A DNA stretch of 64,000 bases from Planococcus citri (taxonomy: Eukaryota; Arthropoda; Insecta; Hemiptera; Pseudococcidae): NCBI RefSeq assembly GCF_950023065.1, contig NC_088677.1:56135469-56199468 (forward strand). Reading direction: 5' to 3'. The position numbers and the translations under genes were made by a program. This document shows positions 12,717-22,854 of the stretch, piece by piece (the stretch's first letter is position 1; every line of letters starts with the position of its first letter). The notes under the pieces were generated by a model, which was given only the letters and a program-made list of their open reading frames with translations, was not told the origin of the DNA and searched no databases.

Positions 12717-13189
12717 TATATATTTCAAATCTTGTTAGTAAAAGATGAAAAATTGAAGTTGAATTTTAAGGAAATTTTAATTCTGATTTGATTTTGATCA
12801 AAATTGAATACATTTTGGCCGAATTTTGATTCTGATTTGAAATCAGATCAGAATTTATCAAATTTCAAATCCAATTTGAATTGAGATCGAAATTCAGTAA
12901 AACGAAAATAAAAATCATTTTTTATGGTTTTCATAAAGAAAATAAAACGAAAGATCAATTTTGAACTACATATAATGGTGAATGAAAAAAAGCTAAATGT
13001 ATAGGTAGGTATATATTTCTCGAAACCTCATTATTTTGAAAATGATAAAAAACTAAGTTTACTAACTTTTCAATATCGTCATCTTTCATTTCTTCCCAAT
13101 TCTGTTCAATCTCTCCAGGATTGGTGGATGAGGAATCTTTCGTTGAGAAAATCATTAGAATTTACAGCTGAAGTTGTTTCTACAAGTAA

Positions 13190-13363
13190 TCAGATATCTG
13201 CAACGTTTGTTTCTCTTTTTGTATTTTGCATCAGGTCTGGTACTCTCGAAATCGCTATATCTTTCACATCGTGGAAATCTAGTAAGGCCATTTTCCGTAT
13301 CCTCCAGTTAGGATAATTCGTTCCATCAAACTGCTTAAATGATCTTCCATTATCACCATTCAT
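13190..13363 (-). pseudogene. Copia-type gag N-terminal fragment
   Basis: A 57-codon frame starts with ATG at 13363 and stops at 13190. Residues 9-28 contain the signature FDGTNYPNWRIRKMALL, typical of the gag N-terminus of Ty1/copia elements (DUF4219/UBN2-type). A further acidic block on the same strand at 13060-13160 (NPGEIEQNWEEMKDDD) may continue it in another frame. No protease, integrase or reverse transcriptase follows. It is a truncated remnant, unless it is an exon of a domesticated gene. Confidence 0.55.
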
Positions 13364-15828
13364 TGTATTTTCTTGTTCTGAATTTCAAGGATTTCAAGTG
13401 ATGTATGTCGTTCAGTATCGCCTTTCTAAAATTTAAATAGGTACATATCTCAATTTTTGTTTACTATGACACGTACAAGGAATTGCACTTGAGCAGGCGA
13501 ACATCAGCTGACTATTTGTTTGTTTTGATATTTTAGTTATAAATTGAAATTTATTTCATTTCTTTCCACCGTTTTGGTCTAATCCGATGAAGAATGACAT
13601 GACCACGAATGCGAAATATTAACGAATGAGGATATTTCACATTAACACAATTTGCCTTTTTTAGGCTAATAATAATGCGGTCGTACATCGTACACAAAGG
13701 ATCGAAGGATCGTTTGTAATTGTAGAAGTATAGAAATGTGAGAAGGTGAAAAGTAGTTCCTTTTCAATCCTAAATTATTGTAAAAACTGCGCGAGTTGAA
13801 CTGCGCCAATAGAAATGCTTGGAATAATCAGTGTTGCTTAACTAACTGAGCTTTTAATCAAGAAAGAAAAAATGAAGAAGATTATCTACTTGATGTAGAC
13901 AGTACTACTTGAGTTACGTCTAAACTTTGTTCTACTTTCCTCTGGGCCAATGGAGTGTTGAAAATAAAAAAAATATTTAACAAATAAATAATAAATTGGA
14001 AAGAATTTTTTCTGAATAAAAATTTTAAAAAAAACATTACTTATGTAGGGTAAAAAAAAATCATAATACAAAATTTAGAAAATTGGAAAGCTTTCTGATT
14101 GTTCTGGTTGTCATCATACACCATCAACGTCTTTTAGGTATCTTCATGTCTTGCTCAAAAGACTTTCTATCAGCCTTAGAATCACAAGATATTATTTCAA
14201 AAACTTGATTTTTTATCGCCAGAAAAAAAATTGTAAGATTTTTTTCATTTTCAAAGTAGATTTTAAAAATTTGAAACCTTGTTAGAAAAGTAATGGTTTA
14301 AATCAGGAATCCAAAAATTTTTCCTACTGTCTTTGAATGATTGTTCGAGTATTCAATGCGCTGGATTGCCTGCTTTTTCGTTGTACATATAGATTTGCTG
14401 CTCCACGCAGAGAAATTTTTTGATAGAACTTCTGGCGATATTTTTCGATATCTTCTGCAGTTCCTCCGCTTTCTTAAATTTTTTCTCATTCATTGATGAC
14501 CTGCTTAATTAAAGGTTCGTTGAGATGATTACATCATATTTTGAAGTCCTTAACCACTACAACAGTTCAGGCTTTTCAGGTTTTCAACGTCAGAACATTC
14601 GAACGATAATGATAATTTAAGCCTGTACTTTTAACCTTTCGGATGTACGGAATGCTGCATAGAATGCAGTATATACATCGGTTAGTAGGTTATATTTGGC
14701 TTTTAATGTATTGAAATTTCGTTGGCTTTTGTACGCTGCGTACTACGTATAGTACAATAATAGTACGAAGTCGTCGCTCGTATACATTGTAGCCGCATAA
14801 TAAACACATACGCCCTGAAAGTGCTATAGGCTATACAGTGAAATGAAAATGGTGAAAAAAAAGCTCGATCTAGGATGGGAGGAGGAAGAGAAGAAAGTTC
14901 AAATACGAATACGAGGCGGTCTAATCTGTAGTATGTATCGAATATAAAAGCGAACGAGAGAGAACAAGTGCAAATAAATAAACAAACGGGGAAAAAACTG
15001 CGATGTAGGAATGAAGTATAGGCAGAGGCACTTGTACGTACGGTACGTATTTGCTGCATGCAACGTGTATAGAAAAGTACCAGTATACGTATACGTATCT
15101 ATGTGTCGTAAGGGTATAAAAGGAAACGATAGGATTGAATGAAATACCCTGTTTGGCTGGCTGGTTTTGAGCTAAAATATGCGAAAATGTGGCGTTTTGA
15201 ACGCGCGTGTTTCAGTTGCGATTAGATTTTTTAGTGGCCGCAAGGCCCAGCTCGGGGGCCGGGTGAGAAGCACGAGGAGCTAGAGGAGCGCTTAAAACGT
15301 ATGAAAATTGCGGTAAGTAGCGATGGGGTTTGCGCGTTTGATGTGCATTTAATTAATTTAATGCGGTCGTATTACCTTTTAATGGTCGTTCATCTGTGCG
15401 CTTGTGATCTTGTAATGAAATATTATATTCTTGTTGTTGGCTGGATCTCTTTTGATGGTAAATATACCGTAATGTTGTCTATTGCGTTGTGTATAGCTCT
15501 GTAGTACGCGCCCATAGAATAGAACGAGTGTTCGAGAGAGAGAGATAGAGAACTGTGTCCTCATTTTAATTATTGAGGATTGATTGGTGAATCTTTTGAA
15601 AGGCGCGTTGTGCTCGAAAAGGGTTTGCCGTTGATCAAGATGAATAATTCGACTTAATTGCTGATTGCGTAGCGTAGCATTCTGGATCAATGTTTTCTTG
15701 AGGGTTCTTGAACTGTCGGTAAACGACATCTGAGGAGCTAAATATCAAAACGCAATACGTTCAATTTTGGCGTTTTCGAGTTAGCATCACTGTCTTATAA
15801 GAAATTCAACAGAGAATCTCGTAGTGCC
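13364..15828. other. Stretch without a recognisable gene
   Basis: AT-rich to about 14.6 kb, then more balanced sequence with ATACGTATACG-like alternating motifs near 15.05-15.1 kb. Open frames are short and without motif support. Confidence 0.4.
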
Positions 15829-17250
15829 GTCAGAATTCTCGAAAACTCGCTCCGAATGCTTTATATCGGTGTCCGAAGTTTTTGTTTTGCTTCAAAACGC
15901 AATAAGTACGTGTTTTTCAACTTTTTTTGTGTGTAAAACATGGGTAGCACTGCGAAAAGTTATGCAAATCATGCTATGTACATTGTTAGAGACGACATTT
16001 CTACGAATAGCAGTCCTTTTTTCATCTCGATAGCATTATAAACTAATTTACTAAGCCAATAACAAATTTGAAAAAAATTCAAAATACTGACAAGGGAACC
16101 CTCCCACATGATAATCTCCGATTTGAATGAAACTTGGACTGGTGGAAAGAGGACCTCAAAAAACCCCCATCCCCCAATTTTCAGCTGCTGAAGTTGATTT
16201 TTCGATTTTTGACGAGCGTTTGAAGTTTTGTGTACACAGGTAAAGTTGTTCTGTAAATTCGAAAAATGGCCGTTTCTCCCCACCGCATGAACTTCAGCAG
16301 CTGAAATTTTGGTCAAAAGGTCTATGCTTGATACCTAATTGACTAATACTACCGCCGGCCGGATCTGGAATTATCATCAGAAATCGAATTTTTTGCCCAA
16401 TTTCTGGTTTTTAAATGCCATTGAAAAATTTGAAAAATGAGTCAATTAAGCTCTTCTAATGAACTTCAAGGGCTCAAATTTTGGTCAAACAGTCTCTGCC
16501 GAATACCAAATCGACTCATGCCATCATTGGCCGGATCCGGCCATCCGTTCAGGAAACAAGATTTTTTACTGTTTTTTCCCATGTTATGAATGAATTCAAA
16601 AAATGGCCGTTTCTCCCCACCACATGAACTTCAGCAGCTGAAATTTTGGCCAAAGGGTCTCTGCTTGATACCTAATCGATAAGTACTACCGTCGGTCAAA
16701 TCTGGAATTATCATCAGAAATCGAATTTTTTGACACAACATGAGAAAAAGTATAAAAAATACACAAAACTTCACACGCTCGCCAAAAATAGAAAAATCAA
16801 CTTCAGCAGCTGAAAATTTAGGGATGGGGGTTTTTTGAGGTCCTCTTTCCACCTGTCCAAGTTTCATTCAAATCGGAGATTATCATGTGGGAGGGTTCCC
16901 TTGTGAGAAAATAACGCCAATTATCATTTTGATTAAGTATTAGAACATTGAATTCCAAAGGAATTGGTTGTGGTTGAGTCCTGAAGAGGACTTTTTTAGA
17001 AATAACTTTCGTTTTGAATGCTTATGGTTGTCTGCTCACTAGCTTCTTTTCATTTCTTTGAATGATTTTCCATGCTGTTTTAGACAATGCTGGTTGAGGG
17101 TATAGTTGGTTGAAAATACTTATAGCAATTGGCGATGCTGCTCAAAATCGCGTTGCAAAGTACACAATCGTCGGAATTCTCGAAAACTCGCTGCGAATGC
17201 CTAAAATTGGTGTCTGAAGACTTTGTTTTGCTTCAAAACGCTATCTTAAG
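15829..17250 (+). repeat. Diverged direct repeats flanking a foldback element
   Basis: The segments at about 15829-15905 and 17160-17236 share GGAATTCTCGAAAACTCGCT-like sequence, then GAATGC..., GGTGTC.GAAG and TTTGTTTTGCTTCAAAACGC, in the same orientation. Similarity is high but imperfect. The foldback element lies between them, so this may be an old local duplication later split by the insertion. Confidence 0.65.
16091..16903. mobile_element. Foldback element with long inverted ends
   Basis: The ends are inverted repeats of about 130 bp beginning CAAGGGAACCCTCCCACATG, flanked by TGA on both sides (16088-16090 and 16904-16906), suggesting a 3-bp target duplication. Each arm contains CTTCAGCAGCTGAAA. 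Internally, three diverged direct units (near 16253, 16430 and 16594) repeat ATGGCCGTTTCTCCCCACC- and GATCTGGAATTATCATCAG-like sequence. There is no transposase, so it is non-autonomous. The superfamily is uncertain; a 3-bp duplication would suit a CACTA- or Harbinger-type element. Confidence 0.8.
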
Positions 17251-18731
17251 TACGCGCAATTTTGCGTCAAAACGCAAGTTCTGTGGTTATTATTTTACTG
17301 GCTTTCAATTCGGAACTTGTAAAATTTTTATTGCCGCCGGATGATCCTTCCAGTTCCGGGAAGACGATCTCTCTGAGCAAATCTCATTTTGGTATGGTTC
17401 ATTGTCATGTTTTGTTAGATACTGTATAAAATGAGGGAATGAAAAAGAGATGATTCAAAAACAAAAATGAGAGAGAGAGAATGCTGATTTAATCATGGTA
17501 AAATTACGGTGACTTGGTCTCTACCTAAGTAAGTAAGTAACCGATATGTTTTTTTACAAATATAGGTACAAAATAATGCATAGGGTTTATTTTTGTTATA
17601 TGTACGTACCATAAAAATCATTGATACATTGATTAAGCTCTTCAGGGATACAATTAGATTAAATATTAGGATATCAATTATGTATTCCAAAATAAAATTC
17701 AACACAAATTTAAGTTTCAGAATTTTAATTTTCCCAAAGGGAATAAAAATTTATATTAGAAATAAAATTTAGGTAATTATAAAATTTATAATTTAATTCA
17801 TCAATTGAGAATTTATAAAATTTACACCACATCCAAAAATAATAATAAAATATGAAAGAAAAAAATTAAAATGATAGAAAATTAATAATACAAAAAAAAT
17901 GTAAAAACTCACCAGCAAGCTTCTGGTAGGTATAAAAATTGGAAATTGGCGAATTCTTTATAAAAAAAAAAAATTGGATTTGAGCATTCAAGTTCCGATT
18001 GTTAAAAAAAAACCACAGTAAAAAGTTGAGATAAAATAAGTATTACAAACCAAAAAGGATTAAAGAAATTGAAATTTAATAGACTCGAACGCAAAATACA
18101 TTATTGTACTGACGGATGAAATCCAAATAATGCTTTTTGTAAAGCATTGTCTGTGGTTATTAAAGTTCTCTAAAAATCCGGAACTCGAATTTCTGGACAT
18201 ACATTCGCATCTATCTTGCCGTTGTGGCAGCAGTTCTTAAAATTTTCTCCTTTAAAATGCTTCGCGCAGGTAGTTGAAATTTTGGTTACCTACGAAGGTT
18301 TCAGACGATGCTCTAATTCCTAATTCCGCAATTTTACACGCGGCCCTTCAAAAACAATAGAAAACCAAAAAACTTCTTAAAACCACAATTTTGGGACCAT
18401 AGGCATAGACAGACACCCCCTGCTCCAATTTTGCTACGAAATAAGTTTGATAATTTGGGTATCGTTATCATATGAATCGAATCCGCTGGACACGGTTGAA
18501 TTTTCAGTTGGACCCTCCTAAGAATCACATTGGAGGAAGAGGGGGGGGGAGATGGAGGGATGTCTAAAAATTGAATTTTCAGTGAAAAATGCAAAGAAAA
18601 GAAAGCCAACAACAACATGAAACAAAATATTCTCCTGGAGACAAAGAACTTTACATAGGCTACACGAGTGAGAAGTGGGAGGCATAGTGACATGGAAGGC
18701 GAATATTCCAATCTAATTTCTTCGTCTTTTT
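17251..18731. other. AT-rich intergenic stretch
   Basis: Low-complexity A/T-rich DNA with no convincing gene. The part next to 18731 is the 3' flank of the AAA-like gene. An open frame running into it on the minus strand lacks domain similarity and overlaps the gene's stop, so it is not called. Confidence 0.4.
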
Positions 18732-20792
18732 TCAACGACCACCAACAGCTACAGCGTGGTAAGCGGCAGCGGCGTATTGCTTCTTTATAGCGATGGCGTG
18801 TGTCTGTGTTTTCAGCTCGTCCACATAGCCGATGAGAATATTGACGATATTTTGGCGCTCTACGTTGATGCCCACGTATTTAACCTGCACGTTGACGCGT
18901 TGTTCGTGATCATAATACACGTATGAGTTGGCCAGCTGCAAAGCCACTTGGGCCGATTTGCCGCAAGTGATTTTAATCAGCAGAGCCGTATCGGTCAGCC
19001 TGTTCCTGATCAAGCTAACGCAACGCCTGTCCATGTCCAGTTCATACTGGTTGTACGCGTCGTACTTGACAGGGCTGGGGTAATCTTCAACCATGTACAG
19101 ACTTTCGTTGGTATAAGTGGCGGCGTGAAGCAGAGAATGATATGCAAACTCCACCGCCTTCGCCGTCAACCAATGTTCGTTGTAGTCATCGGCGGCTGCG
19201 ATCACAGTGAGTTTGGTTATCGCTTTCGACAGACTAATTTCAAGATCAGTTCTAGCTTCGACTTGGCGAATCGAATGCAGCATCTGATTCAGGTAGCCCC
19301 CCATTTCTACAATATCAATACGATGGTAAAGCTTGAAATGCAATCTAAGATGTCTCAGCAGAAGCGTGTACATCAGGTAGTTGGCCACACCATAGTAGGT
19401 ACTCTTACTGGTATTTTCGGCAACAGCTGCCCGCGCCACTGGTGCGAATATGCCGTGCTCGATGGATAAAGTGAAGAGCAAAGCGGGGCTGAATGATTCG
19501 GTGTTGTTAAAGTCGCGGCTTACGTACTCTATGTACAATGTGAAAGCACCAGGCTCATATCTGGTCTTGAATTGATCGGCGCCTCTGGGGACAGGCACGT
19601 GTTTCAGCATTTTAGCAACCGCTGCCAGGTATTTGGGATGCTTGAGGAATTTCCAGATGAATTTGCAGGGATTTTTCGGTCTGACAAATGCTTTGTATGG
19701 TACGCGCGGCTTGGAGAAGTATCTTTTGTGAAAGAATTCGTGGATCGAGTAGGGACTGTAGTAAGAGCGACCTTTGATCCTGTATCCATCCAAGTACTTG
19801 AGCACGTGTTGCCTTTCGGTGACGTTGCTGTCGTATCGATCCGAGATGTTGTTCAATTCATCGCCATCAAAACCGAAATACGGCGTGTACTTGTCTCCCT
19901 CGAGGAACCGATGCAACTGCATATACTGGTACATTTGGAAATGATCAAAAACCATGCTGGAGGCGCTGCTGATGAACACGTGCACGTTGCCATTGGCTGA
20001 ACTCTCAAACACATTTTGCAACATTGAGTACATCACCTGGAACAGGTCAAAGGTTTTCTCAATAGGTTCGCAATTGCGATACATGAAATCGTCGAATCCG
20101 TCCATCAGCAAGATTACATTAGCATCAAAACACTCATTCATCGCTTCGACGGTGTATTGCAAATTGGTGACTAGCTCTTTGCGCCACATACCTGTCCGCA
20201 GCGTCTTCAGCACCCAGTCTTTAATTTGGCTTTGGCCACCGCCGCCGTCATTCGACGAATAATACGTTTCGAATTTATGCTGATGCTCCAGAAAACAATG
20301 ATTCAGCTGAGAATTGATTCTTGAAAGCAGCTGTTCGAACACTCCGACACCAGCGTTTTCCATATTCAGGTCAAACAAGATGACCGGGTGCTGAGCCATG
20401 TGCTTGCTCACAACGTCCGCGTGTTCGGCGATTTTCAAGTGTTTGAAGATCTGGTAAGCATGCGTTTCCTGCCATCGCATCGGATCTCCGTCTACTTTCC
20501 ATTGATACTGGGCGAATTTCTCGATCATCTTCAGATTTGTGGTTTTACCGAACAGCGCCGGCAATGTGACAAAATCACGTCCAACATCGCGAAAAAACTC
20601 GACTAGGAATTCGCTTTTGTCAACGAACGATTTTCGCCAGATGAATTCTTCATCAAACGATATCTCTATGTGGGCATTCGTGAGACCTGCACATGTTGTT
20701 AGGATGACGATTACGACAACGACGAGTGATTCAACCACCCCCAGATCCTTTGGTGGCCAAGATTGGCTTGTACTTGTATATAGGCCTACCAT
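18732..20792 (-). CDS. Secreted AAA-ATPase-like / PD-(D/E)XK family protein, probably inactive
   Basis: A single-exon 686-residue protein. The start is the ATG at 20792; the frame is open 14 codons further up but without an ATG. Residues ~20-40 form a hydrophobic signal segment (SLVVVVIVILTTCAGLTNA), so the protein is probably secreted or membrane-anchored. The body follows the AAA-ATPase_like family: FVDKSEF (~56-62), a P-loop region LPALFGKTTN (~77-86) where the family usually has RPRRFGKS, PVILFDL (~136), and a Walker B-like LLMDGFDD (~228-235) where the family has LIDEYD, so the catalytic Glu is lost. The C-terminal domain resembles the family's nuclease-fold tail (VGINVERQNI near 641), but the E-X-K strand reads LLIKITCG: both catalytic positions are changed. 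The family is mainly bacterial. From memory, AAA-ATPases are among the genes reported as horizontally acquired in mealybugs. The intronless structure fits transfer; the eukaryotic signal peptide shows adaptation. The substrate is unknown. Confidence 0.85.
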   Translation of the reverse strand: MVGLYTSTSQSWPPKDLGVVESLVVVVIVILTTCAGLTNAHIEISFDEEFIWRKSFVDKSEFLVEFFRDVGRDFVTLPALFGKTTNLKMIEKFAQYQWKVDGDPMRWQETHAYQIFKHLKIAEHADVVSKHMAQHPVILFDLNMENAGVGVFEQLLSRINSQLNHCFLEHQHKFETYYSSNDGGGGQSQIKDWVLKTLRTGMWRKELVTNLQYTVEAMNECFDANVILLMDGFDDFMYRNCEPIEKTFDLFQVMYSMLQNVFESSANGNVHVFISSASSMVFDHFQMYQYMQLHRFLEGDKYTPYFGFDGDELNNISDRYDSNVTERQHVLKYLDGYRIKGRSYYSPYSIHEFFHKRYFSKPRVPYKAFVRPKNPCKFIWKFLKHPKYLAAVAKMLKHVPVPRGADQFKTRYEPGAFTLYIEYVSRDFNNTESFSPALLFTLSIEHGIFAPVARAAVAENTSKSTYYGVANYLMYTLLLRHLRLHFKLYHRIDIVEMGGYLNQMLHSIRQVEARTDLEISLSKAITKLTVIAAADDYNEHWLTAKAVEFAYHSLLHAATYTNESLYMVEDYPSPVKYDAYNQYELDMDRRCVSLIRNRLTDTALLIKITCGKSAQVALQLANSYVYYDHEQRVNVQVKYVGINVERQNIVNILIGYVDELKTQTHAIAIKKQYAAAAYHAVAVGGR

Positions 20793-21954
20793 AATGAAAT
20801 CATCAAAATGTACAGCTAGCTGATGATTTTTCACAATAGGAGTACAATAAAACGAGTCATTTTCTACAAGTAACCATTATTTATATTCAATATTCATGGA
20901 ATCATCGTTTACATACCTATACCTATAAGGCAACTCGACCATGTTTACAAGATACTTTTTCTGAATTACAGATCAGCACTACTAGCATTATAGAAATCGA
21001 AATCAACTTCTTTATAAAAACATTCGAGCAGGATTAGATCAGTAATCCGATATGTTTTTTTTTTCAAATATACAGTACCTACTTTATCTCTTTACCCATC
21101 CGCGTTCCGCAATCAAAATTCATTTCAAATTGGCTTTAATCAGTAAATGGATAAAGCAATCGTAATTGAATCGGTGAGAACGGAAAGCGACCAAATCACA
21201 ATTTCGGAAATTTTTTTTGTTCACGGATATGTGAGTTTTGAAATACGGCGTTTGAACCCCAGTCTGAAGATTCATAAAAGTGTACTATGCTTGAAGGCAT
21301 AATAATTCTGCGTTGCTCCTATACCCTTCGAAGCTTGGCGTTTTTTTAGTAATACGTAAAGCCATCCTCTCTCCAATTTCATTCTAGCTCACTGCGTCGC
21401 ATATTGATTGAACTTTCTTCTACATGATCGTGATCTATATCTAAGGTTAGCTGACCGTCTCGACTTCTCGAGTACCTTCGTACTTAGTACTTACTCATAT
21501 TTCAATTTGGAGAACATATTTTCTAATGTGATAATGTTCACGTATCGTTGCGCGCGTTTATGAAATATACCTACCTAACTACATAAAACAAACGATAGTT
21601 TTATCAAAGAGCGATAAAGAGTTCGTGGCTGACGGCGGTGCGGCGGTGTTATCTCGTCATCCGAGCCGGGCTTTAAAATTTACAGTTTGTTTAATACGCA
21701 TAAATCGAGCTGCGATAAAACGTCGTCGTCTTTAGTAGTATTTTCGTGAGTCATGTGTACAGAATGAGTCTCGGGTATTGTTAATCGAAAATTCGCGCTT
21801 TTGTACACGTACGTAAACGAGTATAACATGCCGAGAAGGTAGAATAAAGATCATTTCTGGTACTCGTAAGTTGAAAATTTCCGCAATATACAGTGTGTTC
21901 GTGCGTTTACGAAGTTGGTGATTGATCGGACGTAATCGCAGTCTGCAAATCCAA
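20793..21954. promoter_or_regulatory. Divergent intergenic region between AAA-like and PhyH genes
   Basis: These 1.16 kb separate two head-to-head start codons, so both promoters probably lie here. The plus-strand side (21600-21950) is richer in CpG and less AT-rich, as expected for a 5' UTR or promoter. I do not see a convincing TATA element. A stop codon (21919-21921) lies in frame just before the PhyH frame opens. Confidence 0.4.
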
Positions 21955-22854
21955 ATGTGTGACCAATCGGAGACAATCTGTTCGAAGATTGATGCTCCAG
22001 AATACGCTTTGTCGAGCGAACAAATCGATCAATTCCATCAGGATGGATATTTGGTGATACGTAAGCTGTACACGCTGGACGAAGTAGACCGAATAAAAAT
22101 GCTGCTAGATCAGGCTTTCGACGAAGCGCACATTGTGGTGGAACGTGCATCGCCTTTCGATTTACCAGCCGGGCAGAAATTCCGTATCGAGTTCCAAGGT
22201 CAGAATAATCAATCAGCGTCTATCTTACTGATATCGACCGGAGCTGATACGAAAATCGAATTGATCTCGTGGATCGGTGGCGTGAAACCGGAGCTTTTAA
22301 GACTGGCTAGGATGGCCAAAATGACGGTACCGGTGGGCCAGCTTCTACATAGTCGCAAAGCCGATCATTTGATGAACCAGGCTCATTTCTTCTTGCCGAA
22401 CGATCGCAAAGAGTGGCATCAGGATTTAGAGTATCGTAAAATACTCGATCCGAATTGGAAAGATATTAATAATATGGGCAGCTACGTGAAGACGTTCGTT
22501 AGCGTGGATCCGAGCAGCGCGCTGATATTGATACCGGAATCGCATCACGAAGAATTGTTCCTAAACGAGAGGAAAAACGCCGAAGAGAAGGAGGCGCTGG
22601 TTAAACGGAAATTTCATCTCGAACGATCGCTGCGCGTTAATTTACGACCGGGCGATACGCTTTTCATGCATCCGAAATTGGTACATAAATGCGCGACGCC
22701 GGCCGCCGAGACCGAGGCCGGACTCGATAAATCTCGCAAGACTTTCGTGAACGGATTCTCATTTCCTGGAGCGAATGGACGATCGTATCCTGGCAAAGGT
22801 AGCGCCGTCATGATCGATTTAAATGTTCCGTCTAGTATTAAATTCACTACGTGA
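21955..22854 (+). CDS. PhyH-family Fe(II)/2-oxoglutarate dioxygenase
   Basis: A single-exon 299-residue protein. The start is the ATG at 21955; the frame opens with TTG at 21922 right after a stop, so no earlier ATG exists. The N-terminus LSSEQIDQFHQDGYLVIRKL is the typical phytanoyl-CoA dioxygenase opening. The Fe-binding HxD is seen in EWHQDLEYR (~residues 150-158), the distal His in HPKLVHKC, and a 2-oxoglutarate Arg candidate in SRKTFVNGF. The segment before it, RPGDTLFMHP, fits the double-stranded beta-helix core. Members hydroxylate small molecules or acyl-CoAs; the substrate cannot be read from sequence. Length suits the family. The lack of introns and the position next to the AAA-like gene raise the possibility of transfer or retroposition, but PhyH proteins are also ordinary animal genes. 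Confidence 0.9.
   Translation: MCDQSETICSKIDAPEYALSSEQIDQFHQDGYLVIRKLYTLDEVDRIKMLLDQAFDEAHIVVERASPFDLPAGQKFRIEFQGQNNQSASILLISTGADTKIELISWIGGVKPELLRLARMAKMTVPVGQLLHSRKADHLMNQAHFFLPNDRKEWHQDLEYRKILDPNWKDINNMGSYVKTFVSVDPSSALILIPESHHEELFLNERKNAEEKEALVKRKFHLERSLRVNLRPGDTLFMHPKLVHKCATPAAETEAGLDKSRKTFVNGFSFPGANGRSYPGKGSAVMIDLNVPSSIKFTT

Noticed and set aside
14703..15059. Minus-strand 118-codon frame
   Set aside because: No recognisable motif, no splice context, biased composition.
18334..18735. Minus-strand 133-codon frame directly after the AAA-like stop
   Set aside because: No domain, overlaps the stop codon of the gene, low-complexity composition; more likely 3' UTR.
18948..19469. Plus-strand open frames across 18.9-20.8 kb
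   Set aside because: They lie antisense to the AAA-like gene, have no domain similarity, and are explained by its less AT-rich coding sequence.
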